From Oscillospiraceae bacterium (GTDB taxonomy: Bacteria; Bacillota; Clostridia; Oscillospirales; Ruminococcaceae): a DNA stretch of 49,641 bases. This document shows, piece by piece, positions 24,159 through 32,771 of the stretch. The first letter of the stretch is position 1. Every line of letters begins with the position of its first letter. The stretch lies in NCBI GenBank assembly GCA_012520915.1, contig JAAYNJ010000008.1:1-49641 (forward strand), written 5' to 3'. The notes beneath the pieces are model-generated. The model saw only the letters and a list, made by a program, of their open reading frames with translations, ran no database searches and was not told where the DNA came from. The position numbers and the translations under genes were made by a program.

Positions 24159-25536
24159 GGCGGACTACCTCAAAGCGTTCCAAATCATAGTTTTCATGGG
24201 ACGCGATACCGGCTTTTTGTCTTGCTATTTCCACCTGTTCTTCCGCCGTGTCCACGCCGTCGAGGTTCGGCAGTAAAACGCCGCGCCTGTAGCCCGAACT
24301 GACTATGACGCCGTAGCGTTTCGGGTTCAGTTCTTTAATGCTTTTAATTTTTTCCGGAGGGGAAAGCACGTCGACGCTGACCTCAAGATTTTCCAGTTCT
24401 TCCGCGCGCAGGGGAGAAAAGCGCGGGTCCCGTGTGGAAGCGGCTATCGCATTCGCCTGTATCTCCAACGCCAGCAGGTCATAGGAGGGCTCCAGCGTGC
24501 CGATACAGCCGCGCAGGCTTCCCCCGCGATGCAGGCTCACAAAACAGGCGGCACGTTTTTTCATCATTTCATAAGGCAGATTTTTCGGCAATTCGGGAGG
24601 TTTGCCTGTCCGGATATATTCTTCTATGGTCCGTCTTGCCAGTGAAATATAAGGGTTCTCCGTCGCGTCCGTTTCCTTTTTCGCGCGTGCGGAAACTTCA
24701 AGGAACCTCCGCTTGGGATGTTCGTTTATAGGATTAAAACGGAATACTGCATAGCCTACGCCGAAAGTTCCTTCATAGGAAAGGCATCGGGCCTCAACCT
24801 CTTCTCCGTCCAGCGCTCCCGCCATGATTTGGAAGGAGGAAAGACCGCATTGGGCGGCTTTCTCCGTCAGATCTTTGGGTACGGCAAGGAGTTCGTCAAA
24901 AGCGGCGCGTTTTAATATGTCGTTAATCATGCCGTCAAATTCCGGTCCCGCTTCTTTGAAACCGTAGGGACCGTCAGATTTTAATACATGCGAGAGGTCG
25001 CCCGAGGCGATATAGACGACGCGGCGTCCGAGCTCTTCCGTTGCCTCTTTTATGAGCTGTCCGAGGCGGTAGTGGGTCTGAGGTGAAAAACCGGACAACC
25101 CGAGACGCAGAAATTTAAAATCATTGTATTCTTCCGCAATAAAGTAGAGGGGCACCATGCTGCCGTGGTCGAGCTTGTTTATCCCTTTGTCGGCAAAGAC
25201 CGTTATCCCTTCACGGTCCGCCTTCTTTGAAATACTGTTGATTAAGTCGAGGTCGTTTACGAAGCTTTGACTCAACCCCGGAAGACCGAAGCTGCCCATG
25301 TCGCCTTCATCGCGCTCGGAAGCGGAAATAAAAAATGCGTCGCGAAAAGCCGGCGCATGCGGCGAGGAAAGCACAATAGTATCCGGAGCCAAAAGCGCGA
25401 TTTCTATGGCAACCTGTTTCATGGCGGCGCCCGTGGCGGATATCTCAACCTCGCGTCCCATGCCGATTTCCGGCAGAACAACGGGCGGATGCGGCAGGAC
25501 ATAGGCCTGCAATATACCGAACTTTTTATTAGTCAT
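24151..25536 (-). CDS. AmmeMemoRadiSam system proteins B and A fused (Memo-AMMECR1)
   Basis: A 461-residue fusion. Residues ~8-270 are a Memo/LigB-type domain related to class III extradiol dioxygenases: YVLPHPPVVLPEIG, SSPHAPAF, LDHGSMVPLYF and IASGDLSHVL supply the conserved histidines and acids. Residues ~290-455 are an AMMECR1 domain with the diagnostic LRGCIGT, followed by ALEIQANAIAASTRDPRF. In many genomes these are separate genes. ATG 25536 follows AAAGGAG. It is the first gene of a two-gene unit with the radical SAM protein. The reaction is not known; copper-dependent chemistry has been discussed for eukaryotic Memo. Confidence 0.92.
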   Translation of the reverse strand: MTNKKFGILQAYVLPHPPVVLPEIGMGREVEISATGAAMKQVAIEIALLAPDTIVLSSPHAPAFRDAFFISASERDEGDMGSFGLPGLSQSFVNDLDLINSISKKADREGITVFADKGINKLDHGSMVPLYFIAEEYNDFKFLRLGLSGFSPQTHYRLGQLIKEATEELGRRVVYIASGDLSHVLKSDGPYGFKEAGPEFDGMINDILKRAAFDELLAVPKDLTEKAAQCGLSSFQIMAGALDGEEVEARCLSYEGTFGVGYAVFRFNPINEHPKRRFLEVSARAKKETDATENPYISLARRTIEEYIRTGKPPELPKNLPYEMMKKRAACFVSLHRGGSLRGCIGTLEPSYDLLALEIQANAIAASTRDPRFSPLRAEELENLEVSVDVLSPPEKIKSIKELNPKRYGVIVSSGYRRGVLLPNLDGVDTAEEQVEIARQKAGIASHENYDLERFEVVRHE

Positions 25537-25788
25537 GGCGGTCTCCTTTCCGTGTTTTTAACACTGTTTAGGCTTCGTAAGACTGAATGCGGTTGTAATT
25601 GGAGTTTTAATTAATTCGTCAAATTAATTTTGTTTTTCTAAACAATAAAGTTATCGGAACCTCCGGATTATCGTATATGTTTTGTTTTCCATTGTTTTCC
25701 CGAGTTCTGCCTTTTTCCCGTCTTTTTCTTCAGAGTTATTTATGCATTTTCCAAATAAACTGAATCAGGAAGCGCATCGTTTATTTTT

Positions 25789-26283
25789 TCAATACTCTTT
25801 TATTATCTTCCATTGATTATACAAATCATCCATGGAAAATCTTGCGTTGGCGGGACTGGTGGAGGGAAGTTTAAGCGCTTTAAATCCCGTTTTCTGCTCC
25901 TGGTATTTTTTATAATATCGGTGGGAAGTCCCGCCGTTGCAGAAAACCCTCTTAATATCCGCCTTATCAAAGACGGGGCTTAAATCCGAGGGAATTATAT
26001 TTTTAATGCTGGCGTCGCTCGAACCTATAATATCGCATCTGTAAATGACATCGTAGAGGGCAATCCGGCGCTCTAAAAGAAAGGCTCTTCTTTCTTCAAT
26101 ATCCCTGCTGAGCTTTACATCGAAAATCCGCTCGAGCAAAGGCCAGAAACGGTTTTGGGGATGCCCGTAAAAGAATCCGTATTCTCGGGTTTTGACGGAA
26201 GGGAAGGAACCCAGAATTAAAATTTTTGAGTCGGCTTGAAACAGAGGCGAAAGCGGGTGGGTGACGGTTTGATGTCCGGTCAT
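25789..26283 (-). CDS. DNA-deoxyinosine glycosylase (uracil-DNA glycosylase superfamily, family 6)
   Basis: A 164-residue protein matching the family 6 (HDG) branch: ILILGSFPSVKTRE, then FFYGHPQNRFWPLL near the N-terminus, and LPSTSPANA near the C-terminus. These enzymes remove hypoxanthine or other deaminated bases from DNA and begin base-excision repair. I prefer ATG 26283, which has GGATGAGAG upstream, over ATG 26298. It is the last gene after the hydantoinase-like and deacetylase-like genes, 38 bases from the latter, so it is probably co-transcribed with them. Confidence 0.87.
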   Translation of the reverse strand: MTGHQTVTHPLSPLFQADSKILILGSFPSVKTREYGFFYGHPQNRFWPLLERIFDVKLSRDIEERRAFLLERRIALYDVIYRCDIIGSSDASIKNIIPSDLSPVFDKADIKRVFCNGGTSHRYYKKYQEQKTGFKALKLPSTSPANARFSMDDLYNQWKIIKEY

Positions 26284-26336
26284 TTTTAATTCTCTCATCC
26301 GTTTAATTCAATACAATTGACATTTATATACCGTTA

Positions 26337-27641
26337 TCACTCGGAGAAAAACTCATCCCGTGTAAGGTCTTGAAGAAACACCTTTCCCGTATAACCCTTC
26401 TCCTGTTCAAAAAGATCGTATCCCTTTTTCTGACAGGCGGGACAGGCTTTTCTCGGAACGGTAATCCCAAAAAGCGATGCCCCTCTGTCGTTTTGCGAGC
26501 GGATTGAATCCACCCCCGGACAGTCCGGACATATTCTGTACTCCTGAACCTGTGTCTCCAAAATTCCGGCGGTGTCGTAATAGACACGGCGGTTTCTCTT
26601 TACGCTCGACTTGCCTTCAAAGAGTTTCCTGCCGAGAGTTTCTCTTTGTTTCCAGATATTGAGAACATCTTCTGCAATTCTCTCGACTTCTCTCGCAACC
26701 CTTCCGGACTGCTTCCATTTTCCGAGATGATAATCGGGCTCCACAACATCAGAATAGTCAAGCCCCGCCATGGCAAGAATGATGCCGGTATTCACATACG
26801 GCAAGGCGCCCTGAATTGAATACCCGCCTTCGAGTACGGCGATGTCGGGATTTAAGCGGCTGTTGAGTCTGGCATAGCCCTGCGCGGAAAAGTTCATATT
26901 TGTAAGCGGGTCGGTATAGTGGTTGTCCTGTCCCGCAGAATTTATGATGAGATCCGGTTTGTAATCCTCGAGTATGGGCAGGACGGTGTTCTCGAGAACA
27001 TATTGAAATCCCTCGTCTCCGGTGTTCGGAGGCAGGGGTATGTTTACATTGTAACCGAAGGCGGAGGGACCACCGAGATCCTCTATCGGCCCCGTTCCGG
27101 GATAGAGGGTCCGCCCGTCCTGATGAAAAGAAATATAGAGGGTATCGGGATCGTTCCAATAGATGTCTTCCGTTCCGTCCCCGTGATGACAATCAGTATC
27201 AACGACGGCAACTCTCATATCGCCGTATTTTTGCCGCGCGTATGCGAGGCCTACGGCTTCTATATTTACGATGCAAAAGCCCCTGTCGCCGTAAACCACG
27301 CGCTGAGCATGGTGTCCGGGCGGTCTCACGAGCGCAAAAGACTTGTCCGTTTCCCCGCCGAGCACCGCATCGAATGCGCGCATAACTCCGCCCGCCGCGA
27401 TTAAATGAGATTCCGTGAGCAGTTTTTCACTGCTCGGGTAACAGAAATGGACGCGGTCGATGTCCTTTTTTGTCGCTATAAGAGGGTTGAAAAAATGAAT
27501 TCCCTCCACATCCTCTATCCCTTCCTCGAGCAGCTGGTCCTGCGTATAGAGCAGCCTTTCTTCCCGTTCCGGGTGTGTGGGCGAAATCGCCCAGTCGAAG
27601 GCGGGAAAAAGTATCAGTCCGAGTTCGTTTTTCGCTTTCAT
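26337..27641 (-). CDS. Histone-deacetylase-superfamily amidohydrolase with C-terminal zinc ribbon
   Basis: A 434-residue protein. Residues ~10-330 form an arginase/deacetylase-fold HDAC domain with RPPGHHA (106-112), the metal-binding DTDCHHGDG (Asp150 and His152 as ligands), a third acid in SAGQDNHYTDP and the catalytic-side tyrosine in LEGGYS. Bacterial members remove acyl groups from polyamines, acetoin-pathway or other small substrates and sometimes proteins. After a helical linker, the last ~60 residues carry CPDCPG and CPACQKKGY, two CxxC pairs suggesting a zinc ribbon, unusual for this family. The gene lies eleven bases after the hydantoinase-like gene. Confidence 0.88.
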   Translation of the reverse strand: MKAKNELGLILFPAFDWAISPTHPEREERLLYTQDQLLEEGIEDVEGIHFFNPLIATKKDIDRVHFCYPSSEKLLTESHLIAAGGVMRAFDAVLGGETDKSFALVRPPGHHAQRVVYGDRGFCIVNIEAVGLAYARQKYGDMRVAVVDTDCHHGDGTEDIYWNDPDTLYISFHQDGRTLYPGTGPIEDLGGPSAFGYNVNIPLPPNTGDEGFQYVLENTVLPILEDYKPDLIINSAGQDNHYTDPLTNMNFSAQGYARLNSRLNPDIAVLEGGYSIQGALPYVNTGIILAMAGLDYSDVVEPDYHLGKWKQSGRVAREVERIAEDVLNIWKQRETLGRKLFEGKSSVKRNRRVYYDTAGILETQVQEYRICPDCPGVDSIRSQNDRGASLFGITVPRKACPACQKKGYDLFEQEKGYTGKVFLQDLTRDEFFSE

Positions 27642-27652
27642 CGTCTTTCCTC

Positions 27653-29308
27653 TTATATTCCTGCAACAAGTCCGGGTTTAATCTGGGCCTTAACCCTGAT
27701 GTTTTTGTCCGCCCGGTAACCCTTGACCATATTGAAACTGCTCGCCTCGGTAATTTCGGTTTCCGAAACGGCCGACGAAATGCCCATAGCATGACCGGCG
27801 AGCTTCGCTTCTTTTAATGCGCGCTCTTTCGCCTCTTTGAGGTCGTAACGCTTATCGATTTTCTCGTAGACGCCCGTTTCCGGAATGGAGAGTATTTCCC
27901 TGTCCGTATCGGCGAGGAGATTGATTTCCACCGTCGGCCTTGCCAGGGCGGCGCCGATTGCATTTGCGATTTCGTGATTTTCGGGGTACTCGATGGGCAT
28001 CCCGAACTCCCTCTCAAGGTATTTGGAAATCGCTTTTGCGGGTCCGCCTATCACGCCGATTGATCGGGGTTTTACGGATCTGCCGTCCAGCAGTTCCCTT
28101 ATCGTATATACGGGACGCGAATTTATCTTTTTCAGTGTGTTTTCCACGGTTTCTCTGACAGACCTGCAGAAATTATCTATAATCATCCCGGCAAATTCCG
28201 CGGGAGTAAGACGGATTTCCTCCGCCATACTCTCCAGCGCCGCCGCGCTCTCGGAGGGATATTCGGCTTTGGCATCCCCGAGATAGACGAGGGCGTCGGT
28301 GGGGGTGAGATATTTCCCTCCGAAGGCGATTGCGTGATCCATTCTCTCCGGACCGATTTTCAGCTTTCCTTCTTCAATGCGGACATGACTGTCGCCGCCT
28401 AAACCGATAGACGTGCTGTAAATGGCGCGCACCAGCGTTTTGTGACCGCCGATTTCAATGCCCGACGGTTCAAAAACCGATACTCCGTCTACGAGAAAAA
28501 ATATATCCGTCGTAGTTCCGCCTATGTCGAGCAGGCAGCGGTCCGTGTTTTTCTCGTTTAAAAGAGCGGTCATTCCCATGAGGCTCGCCGCGGGACCCGA
28601 GAGGATTGTCTCAACGGGTTTTGCCGTTGCGCCTTCGAGGTCAATAGTCCCTCCGTCGGCCTTAAGGATATAGACCGGTGCGGTGATTCCTTCGCGTTTG
28701 AGAGATTCCTCTATGTTTTTTGCAAATGATTTAAATGTGGAATGAACGGCTGCGTTCAGGTATGACGTTCTGACTCTTCTCGGAAAATTCAGTTTTCCGG
28801 AAACGGTATGTCCCATGGTGATTTCCTTGAAATTATTTTGCAGATACCCGGCGGCGCGTTTTTCGAAGTCGGGATTTCGGGTCGAGAATTTGCCGACGAC
28901 GGCAACGGCTTCAACAGAATTATTGAGAAAATCCTCTTTGATTTTTGAAAATTCATCCGCAGATTCACTGCTTACCGGAATGCCCCTGTGGTCCACGCTT
29001 CCCGTGACATCCGCTATGCAGCCGCCCGGAATGTCGAAATCCCATTTAAGACCCGGCCCTCTCTGCAGTATAACCCCGGTTTTGGAAATTCTGTTTTCCA
29101 CAATGGCGTTTGTCGAAATGGTGGTGCTGAGCTGGATTCTTTTTATCTCTTCCTTTTTAACTCCCAAAAGCAGCTCTTTTATGCAATTCCAAATACTGTT
29201 GAAATAATCGCTTCTATCCACGGGCCGCTTGACCTGCCTGATAATTCCTCTTTCGTCCAAAGCGACTCCGTCGATGTTGGTGCCGCCCATATCTATACCG
29301 ATAATCAA
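27653..29308 (-). CDS. Hydantoinase/oxoprolinase-family ATPase (HyuA-like)
   Basis: A 551-residue protein of the hydantoinase A/5-oxoprolinase fold. The N-terminal GIDMGGTNIDGVALDE and central LLDIGGTTTDIFFL are the two nucleotide-binding loops of the ASKHA-type core; LSTTISTNAIVE is also characteristic. Family members hydrolyse cyclic amides such as 5-oxoproline or hydantoins using ATP, commonly with a HyuB partner, which is not seen here. The start is TTG 29308, seven bases after GGAG. It leads an operon with a deacetylase-like and a DNA-glycosylase-like gene. At 551 residues it is shorter than full HyuA (~680), so the substrate is uncertain. Confidence 0.87.
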   Translation of the reverse strand: MIIGIDMGGTNIDGVALDERGIIRQVKRPVDRSDYFNSIWNCIKELLLGVKKEEIKRIQLSTTISTNAIVENRISKTGVILQRGPGLKWDFDIPGGCIADVTGSVDHRGIPVSSESADEFSKIKEDFLNNSVEAVAVVGKFSTRNPDFEKRAAGYLQNNFKEITMGHTVSGKLNFPRRVRTSYLNAAVHSTFKSFAKNIEESLKREGITAPVYILKADGGTIDLEGATAKPVETILSGPAASLMGMTALLNEKNTDRCLLDIGGTTTDIFFLVDGVSVFEPSGIEIGGHKTLVRAIYSTSIGLGGDSHVRIEEGKLKIGPERMDHAIAFGGKYLTPTDALVYLGDAKAEYPSESAAALESMAEEIRLTPAEFAGMIIDNFCRSVRETVENTLKKINSRPVYTIRELLDGRSVKPRSIGVIGGPAKAISKYLEREFGMPIEYPENHEIANAIGAALARPTVEINLLADTDREILSIPETGVYEKIDKRYDLKEAKERALKEAKLAGHAMGISSAVSETEITEASSFNMVKGYRADKNIRVKAQIKPGLVAGI

Positions 29309-29445
29309 GACCCTACTCCTTTATATCAAACAATCCGAAAAATCCTTTACCTATAAACTACCATAAAAACTGAAAGGGTAGAAGTGAAGATTTAAGAATC
29401 TGCGCTTCATTTGCTTTTATTTTAATCTTATTACAAGCGGATATA

Positions 29446-29482
29446 TAAAAAAGGCGATAAATTCTTGAATTTTTATCGCCTT
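29446..29482 (-). terminator. Intrinsic terminator of the esterase gene
   Basis: Eleven-pair stem AAGGCGATAAA (29451-29461) / TTTATCGCCTT (29472-29482). On the minus strand a run of T follows (29452-29447). Confidence 0.85.
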
Positions 29483-29526
29483 ATAATTTTTATATTTAAT
29501 TTTAATAAGCTTCGATTTTCAGTTTC

Positions 29527-30429
29527 TCAACCGCCGTTTAAAAGAACTCGTCTTTTATTTCCTCGGAGTTCAAAATACTCCGTGATATTGTCCAATATTT
29601 TTTGATTTTCAACGGTATAGGGTTTAAATATTATTCCTATATGCCCGTCGCTTCCGATATCGAACAGCTTATTATCAACATTGTTATAATCCAGCACCCT
29701 TTTAAAATGATAAGACATTTTTCTCAGTTCGTCTTTTTCGTTTGTCAGTATAACGGTTTTGGGCAAAACCGATAATTTGTTGTTTTTATCAAATATCAAA
29801 TATTTATATTTATCCGTCTTTTTATAACCTTTAGGGAATATCATATTTCTCATACCCCAATATGCGAGACTGCTTTTGTAAAAATGCATTGCACCGCAAT
29901 CGAGAATAATCCCGTTATACTTATAATCCCTGTCTTCTATATTGTAATCGGCTCTCATACGCTCATCATCACAAAGCAACGATTCCGCAACGGCCAGCAC
30001 TCCGCCCGCCGAATGACCGGCGATATACATTTTATTTATATCGCCTTCGTATTTTTCTGCGTTTGAAATAATCCATTTGACCGCATCGGATATGTCTTCT
30101 ATCTGATCGAACACGTTAAACGTAGGGTATGCGAGTCTGTAATTCAGATTGAAAACAACAAAGCCTCTTCGGGCGAGATAATCGGCAAATAACGAATCCG
30201 ACTCTTTATAACCCGCTATAAATCCGCCGCCGTGTATATTAACCAAAACGGGTTTTAATCCGCTATTGCTTTTATAATGGATATCCAGTTTGTGTTCGGC
30301 TGAATTGTCGTCTATGTAGCTGATATCCTTTAATACCTTAATACCGCCGTCCGACTTGGATAAATCGATTCTTTCCAAATCTTTCAAATACGCCTTCTCG
30401 CCGGTTTTCTTCATAAATTTGTTTATCAT
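29527..30429 (-). CDS. Alpha/beta-hydrolase esterase (hormone-sensitive-lipase type)
   Basis: A 300-residue alpha/beta hydrolase with the HSL-type oxyanion segment NIHGGGFIAG, the nucleophile elbow AGHSAGG, an acid in TNEKDELRK, and a C-terminal histidine in SDGHIGI. It should hydrolyse short acyl esters; there is no signal peptide, so it is cytoplasmic. I start at ATG 30429 (AAGG upstream). The frame is open to 30516, but that extension would run through a terminator hairpin at 30488-30524, making a longer protein unlikely. Confidence 0.85.
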   Translation of the reverse strand: MINKFMKKTGEKAYLKDLERIDLSKSDGGIKVLKDISYIDDNSAEHKLDIHYKSNSGLKPVLVNIHGGGFIAGYKESDSLFADYLARRGFVVFNLNYRLAYPTFNVFDQIEDISDAVKWIISNAEKYEGDINKMYIAGHSAGGVLAVAESLLCDDERMRADYNIEDRDYKYNGIILDCGAMHFYKSSLAYWGMRNMIFPKGYKKTDKYKYLIFDKNNKLSVLPKTVILTNEKDELRKMSYHFKRVLDYNNVDNKLFDIGSDGHIGIIFKPYTVENQKILDNITEYFELRGNKRRVLLNGG

Positions 30430-30487
30430 AAGCCTTACCTTAAAAAGATATAATCGCCGGATAATCCTATTTATATTATATAAGAAC

Positions 30488-30524
30488 CGCCTCCTGCGGT
30501 ATTTCAATTTTACCACAGGAGGCG
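30488..30524 (-). terminator. Hairpin after the XRE membrane-protein gene
   Basis: A long, almost perfect stem pairs CGCCTCCTG (30488-30496) and GGTA (30498-30501) with TACC (30511-30514) and CAGGAGGCG (30516-30524). The flanking U-tract is weak, but the place between two minus-strand genes fits a terminator. Confidence 0.65.
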
Positions 30525-30565
30525 TGATGTTATTTAGAGGCTTTTTTGCATGGGATTTTGCCGGA

Positions 30566-31561
30566 TTATCTCCTGCGTTCGATTATAATTTTCGAGATTC
30601 TCGAGACGGCGACAAAGAGTACTCCCGCCACCGGCCAGATAATCCACGAGACATCCCAGCGCATGGTCCAAAAGCTCCATCCGAGATAAATCGCCGCTGT
30701 CAGAGACCAATACACACCGGAAAGCAGACTGAGTTTTCCCTTGGAACGTTTTTCGGATTTGCTGAACTCGCCCTCCTGCAACAGCGCTTTATAGCTGTCC
30801 ATTACAATGCTTACGCGTATTATCATGCTGACGCCGACGGCAATCATCAAAAGAAGCGGTGCGACAAACAGGGGAATTATGTGTTCCGGCAGTTCTACCG
30901 CCCCGGCGATGATGATGGGAACCACGGAAAGAATACAAAGAACGACGCCGACTGCTATCCCTCTCGTGAAAACAGGCGCATAGGAATCTCTTCTCTCCTT
31001 TGCCATGCCGGCAACGCCGTATTCCGTCACGAAATTTTCATTTTCAATATGCTCCATGCGGCCGCCCCGCAAACCGTGGGTGATGAACATAAACACGGCG
31101 GACGCGACCATCAGGAAGAGGAAAACCGCTCCCATGCCGCCGGCAAGATTTTCGGTGATATTCAGCATGCCGCCTTCGACCAAGGTATCCAAAACGATGA
31201 GAAGAACGGGACTTGTTATGCACATTGCCACGCCGGTTGATACAATCGACGATCCCTTTCTTTTCATATCCAGGAAATCATTTGCCTCTTCCAGGGATAC
31301 TCTGCGAACAGGCTCGTCTTCTTCAATACTTTCGTCAGGATATTCGGCGGTCTTTTCCGAAGGGGAATCTTCCCGGAGCAGATAGTCCGTGCTCACTCCG
31401 AACAGATCAGAAAGGATAACTACGCTCTGCAAATCCGGTATGGAATCCGACCTTTCCCAATTTGAAACGGTCTGTGCGGATACATTGAGCTTGTTTGCAA
31501 GCTCTTCCTGCGTCCAGCCTTTATTTTTTCTTTCATTTATTATTTTATTTCCTATAGTCAT
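30566..31561 (-). CDS. XRE-family helix-turn-helix protein with a six-helix membrane domain
   Basis: A 331-residue protein. Residues ~5-60 are a Cro/C1-type helix-turn-helix (NERKNKGWTQEELANKLNVS, VSNWERSDSIPDL), followed by an acidic linker. Roughly six membrane helices then fill residues ~115-325. Such fusions are common in Bacillota and may sense membrane state while bound to DNA, but their signals are mostly unknown. ATG 31561 opens the gene; neighbours are an esterase and an ABC exporter, with no clear functional tie. Confidence 0.85.
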   Translation of the reverse strand: MTIGNKIINERKNKGWTQEELANKLNVSAQTVSNWERSDSIPDLQSVVILSDLFGVSTDYLLREDSPSEKTAEYPDESIEEDEPVRRVSLEEANDFLDMKRKGSSIVSTGVAMCITSPVLLIVLDTLVEGGMLNITENLAGGMGAVFLFLMVASAVFMFITHGLRGGRMEHIENENFVTEYGVAGMAKERRDSYAPVFTRGIAVGVVLCILSVVPIIIAGAVELPEHIIPLFVAPLLLMIAVGVSMIIRVSIVMDSYKALLQEGEFSKSEKRSKGKLSLLSGVYWSLTAAIYLGWSFWTMRWDVSWIIWPVAGVLFVAVSRISKIIIERRR

Positions 31562-31658
31562 TTTTAATCCCTCCCATAATATACGATTTTCTTTGTATTA
31601 CGGAGTTCAGCAATTAAATTGATTGCGAATTGCTCTTTGAGGGGAGATGCTTTGAAGA

Positions 31659-32771
31659 TTAGAGCGTCTCCAGTTTTCTTTCCTTGTTTAGATAGAGCGA
31701 CATCAGATAGAATGCCGCGCCGTAGGCTGCGATGATTAGAAGTTCCCCACCGATATCGAAATTGCTTTCGGATATCTTCAAAATCCCTTTGTTGTAGTAG
31801 AACAGCGGACTGAATTTGGCGACCTTTTGGAGCAATTCCGGCATATACTCAACCGGAATCGTGGATCCCGACACGAACATAATAATTATCGGAAGCGTGT
31901 TGCCGATCATGGCGTTTAGCGCCTTTGTTTTCGCTATCTGGTTGACCAGGCTTGAGAGCAGGGAAATAACCATTGTCCATAAAAAGAGTATCAACAGATA
32001 GACCGGCAGACTTTCAGATTTTAACATTCCGGGGAAGAAGAGAATAATGACAAAACCCGTAACGAGAGCAAAGACGAGAAAGGAAATGATGATTTGCGCC
32101 AGACTTATCTCACCCTTTATGCGAATATTGCTTTTGGGAGAAATCCGGTTTCGAATCTGAATGTCTTTCTTATTGAAACTGATGTTTAAATCGCCGAGCA
32201 GTTTTATGAGAAGCATCATGATGACAAACCCGTAAACAAGCGCATAACCGTGGAATTTCTTTTCGATTACCGATTGTTTGACGGAGAAGACAACCTCCGC
32301 TTTCTCGTCCATCGCGTCGGAAAGTCTTTGTAAATCCAACTGACCGGTGTCCGCCAGGGCTTTGTAATAAAGCGGGTACTTGGTTACGATCCTTTGCAGG
32401 ATTATGCTTTGACTGTTGGTAACGTCCGTGGACACTCTTATCGGAGAATCGTCTGTTTCCAGCAGGGTTTTTTCCGAATCGATTGGAATTTCGACAATTC
32501 CGTCAATGAAACGGGTGAAGAAATCCAGTTCGGCCGATTCCAAAGAATCGTAGTAGTAGATGTTGTTTTCCTTATCCAGATACTCAATCAGCGAGTCTCC
32601 GAATTGACTTTCCTCGTTTTTAATTATTCCGATATTTAATGCTGATTTTGAGTAGGTGTCTTCGTAAGAACCGCCCAGCAAGGTGGTGAAGAAAATCAGA
32701 ATTACGATATATACGGTAATCATCAATTTGTTTTTCTGTGCTATTTTAATAAAGTAATGCAGCGTATTCAT
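31659..32771 (-). CDS. ABC-2-type permease, second subunit
   Basis: A 370-residue ABC-2 permease: one N-terminal helix (~residues 16-36), a large extracytoplasmic domain (~40-170) and five more helices to the C-terminus (VIMMLLIKLLGDL, IISFLVFALVTGFVIILFFP, then others). This layout is that of YhgE/LnrN-type exporter subunits. It overlaps the preceding permease by four bases (ATGA), so the two are produced together and likely form the membrane heterodimer of one exporter. Confidence 0.88.
   Translation of the reverse strand: MNTLHYFIKIAQKNKLMITVYIVILIFFTTLLGGSYEDTYSKSALNIGIIKNEESQFGDSLIEYLDKENNIYYYDSLESAELDFFTRFIDGIVEIPIDSEKTLLETDDSPIRVSTDVTNSQSIILQRIVTKYPLYYKALADTGQLDLQRLSDAMDEKAEVVFSVKQSVIEKKFHGYALVYGFVIMMLLIKLLGDLNISFNKKDIQIRNRISPKSNIRIKGEISLAQIIISFLVFALVTGFVIILFFPGMLKSESLPVYLLILFLWTMVISLLSSLVNQIAKTKALNAMIGNTLPIIIMFVSGSTIPVEYMPELLQKVAKFSPLFYYNKGILKISESNFDIGGELLIIAAYGAAFYLMSLYLNKERKLETL

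Noticed and set aside
30430-30516. N-terminal extension of the esterase
   Set aside because: It would translate through a long terminator-like hairpin and lacks a ribosome-binding site.
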